Assembly (NCBI RefSeq): GCF_016775155.1 | Contig: NZ_JAEUGD010000064.1 | Span: 337,348 to 401,347 of the forward strand | Source of the DNA: Fulvivirga marina | GTDB lineage: Bacteria; Bacteroidota; Bacteroidia; Cytophagales; Cyclobacteriaceae | Direction of reading: 5' to 3' | DNA length: 64,000 nucleotides | In this document: one piece after another, positions 9,019-19,500 of the stretch | How the letters are laid out: every line of letters starts with the position of its first letter | Numbering within the stretch: the stretch's first letter is position 1 | Notes under the pieces: generated by a model | Databases searched by the model: none | The model's input: the letters and a program-made list of their open reading frames with translations, nothing else | Told to the model about the DNA's origin: nothing | Translations under genes and position numbers: made by a program

Positions 9019-9056
9019 GGAAGTGAGCCCGAAAGCTCAATAGCTTCCGGGGTTTT
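9019..9056. terminator. Hairpin between convergent genes
   Basis: Arms GGAAG-TGAGC (9019-9028) and GCTCA-(ATAG)-CTTCC (9035-9048) form a stem of ten pairs with a four-base bulge and a CCGAAA loop, then GGGGTTTTGG. It sits between the AI-2E family gene and the 3' end of dnaE. Confidence 0.5.
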
Positions 9057-9064
9057 GGTCTGAT

Positions 9065-12000
9065 TTAAACCAATACTTTGCAGTGAATTGCTGGTATCTG
9101 CTTCATTTTCTGCATCATTTCATTGCTCGGGTTTACCTTATATTTTCGCGACATCATTTCTACAGAAATATTCTCCTTAACATCTACTAAATTCATGTGA
9201 AGAGCACAATCACCTCTATACTGCCTGCATAGTTCTTCAAGGGTATTAATAATATTTTCGTTGATCTCGCTAAGGTTTATATTGACCATAAGTCCCTTGG
9301 TGCGCTTGTCGCGAAGATCGTTAAGTAGCTCTATGCTGTGGATCTTAAATTCCAGACTCTTATCTCCCCATTTTCTTTCCATAGCCCGGCCCTGTATAAA
9401 GAGGAACCAGCCCTGCATCAGGTATTCCTTGAACTTTATGTAGTCGTCACCAAAGAGGAAGAAAGTGAAGTTACCATTGTAATCTTCCATAGTAAGTGTT
9501 CCAAATGGCTTTCCTCCTTTGGTTGTTCTATGTGCAAAACTGGAAACAACGCCTGCCAATTTGATTTCTTTGTTTTGAAGAGCAGAGAGATCGTTGAGGG
9601 CATTTAACTCCGCGTTGCAGAAACTGTCAATTTCGAATTTAAAATCATCCAGGGGATGCCCTGAAATGTAAAGTCCGACTACATCACGTTCAATGTTTAG
9701 TTTTTCTATTTCACCAAAAGGCTCCATGTAAGGTATCTTTGGCTTTGGGGTATCCACTCCAGTATCTCCACCAAAAAGGCTGGCCTGAGAACTCTCAGCC
9801 TCCATTTGCATTTTGTTGGCATACTTGATGACTTTCTCTATCAATGTCTGGTCATTTTCCGGAGCGTGGAGGTACTGGCGTCGGTGGAACTCTTCAAAAC
9901 AGTCGAAAGCTCCTGACATAGCCAGACATTCAAATGTTTTTTTGTTTACCGTTCTTAAGTTGACTCTTTCCGCAAAGTCAAAAATATCTTTGTAATGACC
10001 ATTGTTTTCTCTCTCTTCAATGATGTTTTCAACAGCGGCATCACCACTACCTTTGATAGCCCCAAGCCCGAAACGGATTTCACCTTCAGGGTTAACAGCA
10101 AAGTTAACGGCTGATTCGTTTACGTGTGGTCCAAGTACTTTGATACCCAGACTTCGACATTCCTCCATGAAGAAAGTTACTTTCTCAATGTTGCTCTGGT
10201 TGTGTGTAAGTACAGCTGCCATATATTCGGCAGGGTAATGTGCCTTGAGGTACGCTGTTTGGTAAGCTACAAGTGAGTAGCAGGTAGAGTGAGATTTGTT
10301 GAAAGCATAAGCGGCAAAAGCTTCCCAGTCTTTCCAGACCTTGCCTAATATTTCAGGGTCGTGCCCTCTTTCCTTACCACCATCAATGAATTTGGGCTTG
10401 AGTTTTTCTAGTAAGGCAAATATTTTCTTACCCATGGCCTTACGGAGAACGTCCGCATCACCTTTGGAGAAGCCTGCCAGTTTCTGTGACAGTAACATCA
10501 CCTGCTCTTGGTAAACGGTAATGCCGTAGGTTTCTGCCAGATATTCTTCCATATCCTGGATGTCATAGGTGATTTCCTCGTCTCCATGTTTTCTGGCAAT
10601 AAAGTTTGGGATATATTCCATGGGACCCGGTCTGTAGAGGGCGTTCATGGCTATCAGGTCTTCAAATTTATCAGGCTTTAGTGCCCGGAGGTGTTTCTGC
10701 ATGCCCGGAGATTCAAACTGGAATGTACCGTTTGTTTCCCCGCGTTGATAAAGCTCGTATGTCTTTGGATCATCAAGTGGGATAGCATCAATGTCAATAT
10801 CTACATTATGACGCTTCTTTACATTGGCAATGGCAGACTTAATAATGGTGAGGGTTTTTAGACCCAAAAAGTCCATTTTAAGCATACCTGCGTCCTCTAC
10901 CACGCTGTTGTCAAATTGCGTCACCAGCATTTCTGAGTCACGGGCGGTAGACACAGGAATAAATTTAGTCAGGTCGTCAGGTGTAATGATGACACCACAG
11001 GCGTGCGTACCAGTATTCCTTACAGAGCCTTCCAGGATCTTTGCCTGGTTCAGTACTTTGGCTTTTAAGTCATTGCCTCTGCGAAAATCTTCAAGTTCCT
11101 TAACTTCTCTAAAGGCTTTATCCAATGATGTTCCTGGTTTTTCAGGAATCAATTTGGCAAGATCGTTGGCTTCAGAAAGGGAGAGTTCCATTACCCGGGC
11201 TGCATCTCTGATAGAAGATTTTGCAGCCATGGTACCATAGGTGATGATCTGCGCTACCTGCTGCTTACCATATTTATTGATTACATATTGAATAACCTTA
11301 TCCCGTCCTTCATCATCAAAGTCAATATCAATATCGGGAAGTGAAACCCTGTCAGGGTTCAAAAAACGCTCAAAAAGGAGATCATATGCAATTGGGTCAA
11401 CGTTGGTGATTCCGATACAGTAGGCTACCGCTGATCCTGCAGCTGACCCCCGGCCAGGCCCTACGGAGACGCCTATTTCACGGGCTTTACTGGTGAAATC
11501 CTGAACAATGAGGAAGTATCCCGGATAACCAGTATTTCTGATAGTTTCCAGTTCAAAATCAAGGCGCTCCCTAATTTCGTCAGTAATTTCCGGATATCGC
11601 TTTTGGGCTCCTTCGTAAGTCAGGTGACGTAAAAAGGCGTTTTCACCTCTTTTTCCTCCATCTTTTTCATCCTCAGGGTCCTTAAACTCGTCAGGAATAT
11701 TAAAGGCAGGAAGAAGTACATCGCGATCCAGCTTATAAACCTCTATTTTATCTACTAGCTCAGAAACGTTTTCAATGGCCTCAGGAATGTCACTAAAAAG
11801 GGTTTTCATTTCCTCCTGAGACTTGAAGTAGTATTCGTTATTCGGGAAGCCAAACCTGAAGCCCCTGCCTCTCCCAATAGGAGTAGACTTCATTTCTCCA
11901 TCTTTTACGCAAAGTAGTACATCGTGGGCTTCCGCATCTTCCCTGCTGAGGTAGTAAACATCGTTCGCAGCAATTATTTTTACATGGTACTTTCGTGCAA

Positions 12001-13312
12001 AGTCAAGCAGCACACTGTTTACCCGGTTTTCTTCTTCAAGTCCCTGGCCTACAATATCTCCGTGTCTGAGGAATTCTACATAAAAATCATCTTTAAATAC
12101 TTCCAGGTACCACTGGAAGGCTTCCTCTGCCTGGTGCTCACCAACGTTCAGTATCAAGTAAGGAATTTCGCTATTCAGTCCACCAGTCAATGCGATCACA
12201 TCTTCTGAGTATTCCTTAATCAGATCTTTGTCGATACGTGGATAGATACCATATAAACCTTCGATATATGCCAAAGAGCTAAGTTTGGCGAGATTATGAT
12301 AGCCATTTTTGTTTTTGGCGATCAGTATCTGGGTGAAGCGCTTGTCGGGGTTATCTTTTGTGAATTTCAGCTTTTTCCGTTCCTCAGCCACGAAAAACTC
12401 ACAGCCGATTATAGGTTTAATTTCATTGTTCAAGGCTTCTCGAACAAATTTGAAGGCACCGAACATATTACCCAGGTCAGTTAGAGCAACCGCAGGCATG
12501 TTGTGTTCTTTGGCTTTTGCCACAAGGCCTTTGATGTCAGGTACAGCCTGTAGCACGGAGAACTGCGAGTGTACATGCAGGTGTGAGAAAGGGCTGTCTA
12601 TTTTTTTTGCTGCTTCTTCATCGCCACCAAAGTTTACTGCTGATACCTCTTCTTTTTTGGCAAAATTGGCGTCGGCAAGTTTTGGGGCTTCGTAAGTGAT
12701 CTCAGCGGTGTCTGTACCATCAAGTGGTTCTACTACCTTCTGCGTGATCAGCCCAAAGAAACATTTTGCAGTGGCGTCAACGTCATATGCAGCATCATGG
12801 GCATCGTTGAACTTAGAGCCAAACAGCTTTTCATGTAGCTCGATCAGCTTGGGAGCTTTTAGTCGCCCTCCTATACCACCCTGAAGCTGACAGAACTCTG
12901 TAGATACCTCAGCGGTATCTATTTTATTTTTCTCAAGCAGTCCGTGTCCTTGGTCACTTTGGCCAACCCTTACGTATTCCGTACCTACAATGCGGTTGTC
13001 AAAGTCAATATTATGTCCAATAACTACTTGGGCGTTTTCCAGGTCTTTAGAAAATATATTTAGTACTTCCTCAAGTTTATGTCCCTCCTCCAGGGCGCGT
13101 TTTGTGGAGATACCGTGAACTTTTTCTGAATTATAGGGGATGGTAAAACCTTCTGGCTTTACTATGAAATTTTGACTTGAAAGCAGGTTACCCTTGTTGT
13201 CATGTAGTTGCCATGCTATCTGTACAAGTCTGGGCCAGTTGTCCAGATCTGTAATAGGGGCACTATAGTTATGAGGTAAACCGGTGGTTTCGGTATCAAA
13301 AATTAAATACAT
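9065..13312 (-). CDS. dnaE: DNA polymerase III alpha subunit with fused DnaQ-like exonuclease
   Basis: 1415 residues, about 250 longer than E. coli DnaE. Residues 1-190 are a DEDDh exonuclease: DTETTG (D6, E8), HNIDFD (H100, D105) and HDAAYD (H172, D177), all catalytic residues present. A linker leads to a PHP domain (about 243-440), the polymerase core with the catalytic PDIDIDFDDEGR (about 657), a helix-hairpin-helix region and an OB fold near the C-terminus (IKLAGVVSSF). The PHP metal site is degraded: TDLGN has L280 where active enzymes have His, and SVLQA has Gln for Asp. ATG at 13312 is the natural start because DTETTG follows at once; an upstream ATG at 13369 adds 19 residues unlike the family. 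This is the replicative polymerase. Confidence 0.95.
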   Translation of the reverse strand: MYLIFDTETTGLPHNYSAPITDLDNWPRLVQIAWQLHDNKGNLLSSQNFIVKPEGFTIPYNSEKVHGISTKRALEEGHKLEEVLNIFSKDLENAQVVIGHNIDFDNRIVGTEYVRVGQSDQGHGLLEKNKIDTAEVSTEFCQLQGGIGGRLKAPKLIELHEKLFGSKFNDAHDAAYDVDATAKCFFGLITQKVVEPLDGTDTAEITYEAPKLADANFAKKEEVSAVNFGGDEEAAKKIDSPFSHLHVHSQFSVLQAVPDIKGLVAKAKEHNMPAVALTDLGNMFGAFKFVREALNNEIKPIIGCEFFVAEERKKLKFTKDNPDKRFTQILIAKNKNGYHNLAKLSSLAYIEGLYGIYPRIDKDLIKEYSEDVIALTGGLNSEIPYLILNVGEHQAEEAFQWYLEVFKDDFYVEFLRHGDIVGQGLEEENRVNSVLLDFARKYHVKIIAANDVYYLSREDAEAHDVLLCVKDGEMKSTPIGRGRGFRFGFPNNEYYFKSQEEMKTLFSDIPEAIENVSELVDKIEVYKLDRDVLLPAFNIPDEFKDPEDEKDGGKRGENAFLRHLTYEGAQKRYPEITDEIRERLDFELETIRNTGYPGYFLIVQDFTSKAREIGVSVGPGRGSAAGSAVAYCIGITNVDPIAYDLLFERFLNPDRVSLPDIDIDFDDEGRDKVIQYVINKYGKQQVAQIITYGTMAAKSSIRDAARVMELSLSEANDLAKLIPEKPGTSLDKAFREVKELEDFRRGNDLKAKVLNQAKILEGSVRNTGTHACGVIITPDDLTKFIPVSTARDSEMLVTQFDNSVVEDAGMLKMDFLGLKTLTIIKSAIANVKKRHNVDIDIDAIPLDDPKTYELYQRGETNGTFQFESPGMQKHLRALKPDKFEDLIAMNALYRPGPMEYIPNFIARKHGDEEITYDIQDMEEYLAETYGITVYQEQVMLLSQKLAGFSKGDADVLRKAMGKKIFALLEKLKPKFIDGGKERGHDPEILGKVWKDWEAFAAYAFNKSHSTCYSLVAYQTAYLKAHYPAEYMAAVLTHNQSNIEKVTFFMEECRSLGIKVLGPHVNESAVNFAVNPEGEIRFGLGAIKGSGDAAVENIIEERENNGHYKDIFDFAERVNLRTVNKKTFECLAMSGAFDCFEEFHRRQYLHAPENDQTLIEKVIKYANKMQMEAESSQASLFGGDTGVDTPKPKIPYMEPFGEIEKLNIERDVVGLYISGHPLDDFKFEIDSFCNAELNALNDLSALQNKEIKLAGVVSSFAHRTTKGGKPFGTLTMEDYNGNFTFFLFGDDYIKFKEYLMQGWFLFIQGRAMERKWGDKSLEFKIHSIELLNDLRDKRTKGLMVNINLSEINENIINTLEELCRQYRGDCALHMNLVDVKENISVEMMSRKYKVNPSNEMMQKMKQIPAIHCKVLV

Positions 13313-13633
13313 GCTGATATGCGAGTGGTTTGAAAAAAGACTATCAAAAATGATCTTCAAATATCGCAAAACTTCATGAGAAGAGCGGGGCTTAGGGAAA
13401 GGATTTTAATCCAAATTTTCAGATGTCTGGAATTATGGATGCAAAGCTCAACTTAGTTGATGGTGAATCGGTATCTACTGATTTACAGGCAGGTGATGTG
13501 TCTAGCCCGACGGCAACGGTTGGAAGGTAATGACATGTGCAGTTGAGGAACTCCTTTTGGCATAAAAAAAAGCTGCCCGCATATGCAGGCAGCCCCAAAA
13601 CAATAGTAGAAAAGAGTTTTGTGATATATATAT
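13313..13633. other. Intergenic region
   Basis: 321 bases between dnaE and the second TonB-dependent receptor gene. Apart from the receptor terminator at its right end I see nothing definite. A 35-codon open frame at 13423-13530 has no recognisable features. Confidence 0.5.
13563..13593 (-). terminator. Rho-independent terminator of the receptor operon
   Basis: Read on the minus strand: GGCTGCCTGCATATGCGGGC then AGC and eight Ts. The stem is GCTGCC/GGCAGC extended by the self-complementary GCATATGC, followed by a run of T (A-run 13564-13571 on the plus strand). It lies 40 bases after the stop of the second receptor gene. Confidence 0.88.
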
Positions 13634-16429
13634 TTAGAACCTTACGTTCACAGCCAGGTTAAACATAGTACCTAATTGACTGAAGTGGTAGCCATCATAG
13701 GTCATTTGAGAGTAACGCTGGTTGAAAGTAATTAAGTTTGACTGTACTTTAGTCTGAGCAGGGTCAGCTAGTATAGCTTCTCCATTAGCATTCAAAGCAA
13801 CAAATTCCCATTCAGGTAATACGTTGAATACGTTATTTACGTTGAAGGTAACATTGATCTTTTCAGAAGCTTTGTAATTAACGCTCAAATCAGTCACAAT
13901 TTTAGGAGCAAATTCTGTTTTCAGATCAGCGCTCATACCTTGCTGTCTGAAAGTAGTTTCTCCGAAATAGGTGTTGTTCAAAGCCAGGTTGAATTTACCT
14001 ATGTCGTAATGAGCACCCAAGATCCATTTGGTTTTTGGTCTTGAAGTAAAGAATAATGCTTCCTGAGTCTCATTAACTACAGACTGCTGTCCTTGCTCTA
14101 CAATTGCAGGGTTGTTTACGGCTCCATCTCTTTCATTTTGGATAGTGTAATTACCAGACAGGTTGAAACCCAGCCTACCACTTCCAAGTGTTATGTTTTT
14201 GTAGTTAGCCACTACATCGATGCCGGAAGTACGCGTATCGATAGCGTTAACGAAGAAGCTTACATCTGAAAGGTTGTTGGCAGTTAGTAGAGCATCCAGT
14301 GGAGTAGTTCCAGACTCTGTAGGGCCAATCTCAGTACTTAATACAATTCTGTCTTTTACCTGGATGTTATAGTAGTCAACAGTGAAATCTAGTTTGCTGT
14401 TAACTTTAGAACCTAAACCAATAGTAAAGTTGGTTGATTTCTCGGCATCAAGTTGAGGAATACCTAATAACTTAGCCTGAGGAGATACGTTGTTCACTAA
14501 ACCTCCAACCTGAATACCCTGACCAGGTACAAAGCTGTACTGTGCTTTCTGAGTGTAGATCTGATGTAGAGTAGGAGCTCTGAAACCAGTTGAAAGGGAT
14601 GTTCTTAGCGTAAGCTTGTCATCAATCACTTTGTATCTTGAGCTTAATTTCCAAACAAAAGCATCTCCAAAGTCACTGTAGTTTTCTACACGTGCCGTAC
14701 CGTTTAGTAAAAAGTCTTCAGTAATATCAAATGCGATGTCTAAGTAACCACCGAAGTTATAACGGTTGAATTTTCCTGAGTTTTCAGGCCTGTTACCTGC
14801 GAAAGAGTCAGCACCACCACCATCGTATGAAGCCAGCTCTCCTTCAATTACTTCAAAAGTCTCTGATCTGAACTCAGCACCAAAGGCAATACCCAACTGT
14901 TTGTTGATCACTCTTGAGATATCAAGGTTACCTACCATGTGAGAGAATCTTGTACCTCCCGGATCAAATGTAAGGGCACTGTTTTCTCGATATAGATTAA
15001 CGCCTTGCTGAATTTCATCAGGGTCAACAATACCATTATTGTTCAGGTCGCCCAGATATGTTGGGGGTGAAAGTACAGTGTTTCTGTTGTGAGAGTTTCT
15101 TACGGTATAAGTTTGTTTATTGCCACCAGTAGTGAAACTCGCGTCATAGATCCAGTCATTCATTTTTGATTTGAAACCAACAGTAGCATTGTAGTCGTTC
15201 AGGTCACCATCAAACGTGGGTACATAACCAACATAAGAGCCATTAGGTCCATCAGGGAAAAAGTCTGCCAGGTAAGGAAAATCATTAAGTGTTCTCCAGT
15301 AAGGAGTACGGTAGTTAGCGAAGCTGTTCACCTTTTTGTAAACATAAGCGGCGTTGAAGTACATGTTAGTAGATTCACTAAGATCTAATCCACTGTTTAC
15401 CAGGAATTTGGCTGCGGTAGTTTCAGGAGAACCGTTGATATTACCAGCATCAGGCTTAAGCGCCAAAAATGCCTGAACATCCTCGATGGGAGCGCCAAAA
15501 TCTGCAGCTTCACCTTCTGCATCTACTGTACCTGGCCTGTTAGCGAGGTTTACTTTGGAAAGGTCAAGGGTATAGTTGATAAAACCTTTATTATCACCCA
15601 AGGTACTACCGTTGTTTAAAGCAACGCCTAACATTTCGCCGTCACCTTCAGAGGTTATACCTGTGCGCAGGGTTACATAGCCGCCATCAGCATCATCTTT
15701 AAGTACAATGTTCATTACACCGGCAATAGCATCAGAACCGTACTGAGCAGATGCACCGTCTCTCAATATCTCCACACGTTTGATCGCATCCGTAGGGATG
15801 GCAGAGATATCAGCGCCGGTTTCACCTCTACCCGGAGAGGTTTGTGTATATAGCAGGGCACTCAGGTTTTTCCTTTTACCATTGATAAGTATCAAAGTTC
15901 TGCTGGGGCCCATGTTTCTGATTTCATATGGATCAAGAAGCGAAGTAGCATCATTAACAGGGGTTTGAACCGTGTTAAATGAAGGTACTCTGTATTGCAG
16001 TGCTTTATCGAAAGTAGGTTGTCCTGTAGATAGCAACTCATCAGATTCCAGCATGTCTACTGGTAGAGGAGTGTCTGTAGACGACCTGGGTGCGTTACGT
16101 GAACCTACTATCACAATGTCCTGTAGAGTTAATTGATCCTCTTCCATACTAACGTCCCATGTGACGGTCTCGCCTTCCGTCAAAGAAAATTCCTTAGTTT
16201 GAGAGATTAAACCAATATAACTGCTGGTTACATTGTGCGTACCAGCTGATAGATTAAGGGTATATTTACCGTTTATGTCGGTAGTTGTCCCTACGCCATC
16301 TGTTGTGCTGATAGTGGCACCAATAACCGGACCGTCGGATCCATTAACGGTCCCTTTAATAGTTTGCGCACTCGCCCATAGCGGGAGAATGAGCAGCATT
16401 AGTGAAAAAATGGTAATTTGTTTTTGCAT
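13634..16429 (-). CDS. TonB-dependent receptor without STN domain
   Basis: 931 residues. Signal peptide MQKQITIFSLMLLILPLWASAQ, a CarboxypepD_reg-like domain (about 23-105: TIKGTVNGSDGPVIGATIST), a plug domain (about 110-245, with LINGKRK and AQYGSDAIAGVMNIVL) and a 22-strand barrel ending in FNLAVNVRF, whose final Phe is the usual barrel-assembly signal. It imports a ligand across the outer membrane with TonB energy; the ligand is unknown. It is last in the sigma/anti-sigma/receptor cluster, 100 bases after the first receptor, and is clearly its paralogue (same VGSRN plug start) but lacks the signalling STN domain. A strong terminator follows. Confidence 0.92.
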   Translation of the reverse strand: MQKQITIFSLMLLILPLWASAQTIKGTVNGSDGPVIGATISTTDGVGTTTDINGKYTLNLSAGTHNVTSSYIGLISQTKEFSLTEGETVTWDVSMEEDQLTLQDIVIVGSRNAPRSSTDTPLPVDMLESDELLSTGQPTFDKALQYRVPSFNTVQTPVNDATSLLDPYEIRNMGPSRTLILINGKRKNLSALLYTQTSPGRGETGADISAIPTDAIKRVEILRDGASAQYGSDAIAGVMNIVLKDDADGGYVTLRTGITSEGDGEMLGVALNNGSTLGDNKGFINYTLDLSKVNLANRPGTVDAEGEAADFGAPIEDVQAFLALKPDAGNINGSPETTAAKFLVNSGLDLSESTNMYFNAAYVYKKVNSFANYRTPYWRTLNDFPYLADFFPDGPNGSYVGYVPTFDGDLNDYNATVGFKSKMNDWIYDASFTTGGNKQTYTVRNSHNRNTVLSPPTYLGDLNNNGIVDPDEIQQGVNLYRENSALTFDPGGTRFSHMVGNLDISRVINKQLGIAFGAEFRSETFEVIEGELASYDGGGADSFAGNRPENSGKFNRYNFGGYLDIAFDITEDFLLNGTARVENYSDFGDAFVWKLSSRYKVIDDKLTLRTSLSTGFRAPTLHQIYTQKAQYSFVPGQGIQVGGLVNNVSPQAKLLGIPQLDAEKSTNFTIGLGSKVNSKLDFTVDYYNIQVKDRIVLSTEIGPTESGTTPLDALLTANNLSDVSFFVNAIDTRTSGIDVVANYKNITLGSGRLGFNLSGNYTIQNERDGAVNNPAIVEQGQQSVVNETQEALFFTSRPKTKWILGAHYDIGKFNLALNNTYFGETTFRQQGMSADLKTEFAPKIVTDLSVNYKASEKINVTFNVNNVFNVLPEWEFVALNANGEAILADPAQTKVQSNLITFNQRYSQMTYDGYHFSQLGTMFNLAVNVRF

Positions 16430-16529
16430 GTAAATTAATTTATCGGTTTGACATTGGTTGCTTATTTATTAATAAAGAGTTTGGCCATTATACCCTGGAT
16501 AATGGCGCTTTTGTTTATGTTTCTGTGAT

Positions 16530-19500
16530 TTATAAGGTCAGGTTTAACCGAGCAAAGTAAAACCCTCCGTTAAAGCCAAATTGAGTTGCTCTCCTGGAAT
16601 AGATAAAGCGTTCATTGCTCCTGAATTCTTGTCGGTTTTCTTCAGGATAAACATCGAAAAGGTTATTTGCTCCTATTGTAAGATTAATATGATCGGTAAG
16701 ATTATACCCTACACTGAGATCTGTGATTATTTTAGCTTCAAATTTCTGGTCTATAAAATCCCCATTTGCATCCACATTATCCGTTCTAGCCCAAATCTCA
16801 CCAAACCGTACATTGGAAAGTGTGATATTGAATTTGTTGATGTGGTATATCAGAGTGAGGTTGATCTTTGATTGGGGTAATGCATCTTCGAACCTGTTTC
16901 TTTCCTCTCTGTTAAAAAACTGGTTTGGAGCACCTCTTAGGCTTGAAGGTATATTGATGTCAGTAACTTCTGTAGAGGTGAAATTGGCTGCCAGAGATGA
17001 CTTTAGAGTGCCTCCTGCTAAAGATGTCCTGTGTGTGAGGATCATGTCAACCCCTTTGGTTTCTGTATCAATAGCATTTACAAAGAAAGTTGCAGACGCG
17101 GCGTTTGCTTCGTTGAGAATAGATGCAATCTCGTCGCTGCTGCTGGAGCTGAACGATCCGGTAAGTACGACCCGGTCTTCAATACGGATGCCATAACCAT
17201 CCAGAGTGAAGTTGAGGTTGTCGTTAATCTGCCATGTTATTCCAGCGCTAATGTTGATGGAGCTTTCATTGGAGAGGTTGGGGATCCCGAATAGCTTGGC
17301 TATGCGAGAGTCATTTCTGAAAGTACCTACCTCATTAGGAACATTTACACCTTCAGCGTTAAGAAAAAATAGCGTTGAGGTGCTGTTGTAATACCTTTGA
17401 GGTAGTGAAGGTGCTCTGAAACCGGTACTTATGGCTGCACGAATAGCTAAGGGTTTGATTATAGCCCATCTACCGGCTGCCTTCCAGTTAAAAGTGTTAC
17501 CGAAGTCACTATAATCTTCATACCTGGCCGCTACATCTATAAAAAGACCATCAGTGAAGTTGAGCTCTACATCAGAATAGAACGCAATGTTAGAGCGACT
17601 CTCTTTGAGCTCATTATCTGGCTGGAAACCGGGAAATACCTGAGATCCACCGGGGCGATTGTAAAAAATATTGACCTGGTTGAAGTCATTGGAAAAAGGG
17701 GAGCCGTCAGCCAGTGTGTCCATTACATTTACATTGCCATAGTTTCTATACGAAGCCTCTTCTCCGGCAAATATCTCATAGGTATCTATTCGGTATTCCG
17801 AGCCAAATGCCACATTTATTCCTTCCATTACATCAGGAAAGTATCTATTGAAATCGAGATTGGTTGTATTTTGCGAAAACCTGAAGCCCCCGGCGTTAAA
17901 CGATGTGCCTGTGCTATTGCCTCTGGAGGCATTGAGGGAATTGGTGACATGATAGGCGAAGGAGTTAGTGCCGAAAGTATTACTAAAATCCAGATTCCAT
18001 TCTCCTATATTCCCCCTCAGGCCACCTGTAATAGCCCCATCAAAAATCTCGGAGTTAATCTCAGGCAGAAAACCGTTGGGATAGACTGTAGTCAGGGTTC
18101 GGTTCTGGTTTGGAAGTCGGTAAAAACCCGTTGCTTGTCCTCTTCGGGAGTTTAACCCTCCGAAGATATAAAGTTCTTTATCCTCATCGATTTCAAAGGA
18201 ACTGTTCATCATAAATGAGGTGTTAATCGCTTCTGACTGACCTACCTTCATAGTAAATGCTCTTCTTCCTCCATTCTGGTTGATTAGAGCTTCCTCTTCT
18301 TGTGGTGTCAGGTTGTTAGTGAAAGCATTGGCAGCATTGATGGCATCAGCTTCTTGCTGGGTTAACTTTTTACCCACATCGAAAGGGCTAAGGTCTCCTG
18401 CCTGAAAATTTTCAGCATATACACTGGGGGATGATCCATCCCAGCTTGTTTTGAAAATGGAGCCATTCCATTCTCCGGCTCTATCAGTACGACCTCTGTG
18501 CTGATACTGTCCTGTGAGATTGATAAATCCTTTTTTCCCTACTTTGAAACCGTAGTTTACATTAAACTGGGCATTTTCTCCATCGCCTTCATAGGTTTCT
18601 CCCAAGGTTCCGGAAAAGTAAAGTTCGTCCACTTTGTCTTTAAGTACGATATTGATAACACCAGCAATGGCATCGGAACCGTATTGGGCAGCTGCACCAT
18701 CTCTCAATACTTCAATGCGTTTAATAGCTGCGGCGGGTATAGTGTTCAGGTCGGTGCCCACAGAACCTCGACCTACAGAGCCATTAACATTGACTAATGC
18801 CGAGTTATGTCTTCTTTTGCCATTGATCAGTACCAGCACATGGTCAACCCCCAGCCCTCGAAGTGAAGCCGGGTCCACATGATCGGTACCGTCGGCTATA
18901 GTTTGCCGGTTAGATGAAAATGATGGGGCTACATAATTTAATATTTGGCTGACCTCTATCTGAGCAACATCCTTTACAATTTCATCAACCGAGATCACGT
19001 CAACGGGAACGGGGGTTTCCAGTACAGTGCGGTTTTGGTTCCTGCTGCCGACCACCACAACCTCTTGAAGTTGCGCTTGGTCCAGTTCCATGTTTATAGT
19101 TAATGTTGTATTGTTGCCTACCGCGATCTCTTGTGTTTTGTATCCTATGTAGCTGAGTACGAGTATGGCATCATCAGGAACATCAAGAACTAATTTTCCT
19201 GAGAGGTCAGTTGTGCCACCGGAGGCCGTGCCTTTTACCACTACGTTTACACCGGGTAGCGGTTGTTTGCTTTCGTCTAAAACAGTTACTGTTACCGTTT
19301 TAGTTACAATATCTACTTGAACAGTTTCTTCTTTTCTGTCTTTGTATCTTAGTTTACTTACGCTAATGTCTTCGTTGATCTGGCGGAACTTGACGTGGGC
19401 TTCTTTAGAAAGATCCCTGAGAATGGTCGCCATGGAAATGTTTCTGTAATTTTTTGTCAGGCGAAGATGTTGATTGATGTCATCATCGCAATAGTGAAAA

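Noticed and set aside
8962..9064. tRNA or small RNA in the G-rich gap
   Set aside because: No cloverleaf, no T-loop consensus; only a terminator-like hairpin is supported.
10824..11240. 138-codon frame antisense to dnaE
   Set aside because: It lies entirely within the conserved polymerase core on the opposite strand; its composition is that of a codon shadow.
13423..13530. 35-codon frame between dnaE and the receptor gene
   Set aside because: Short, no hydrophobic or structural signature, no promoter box; likely chance.
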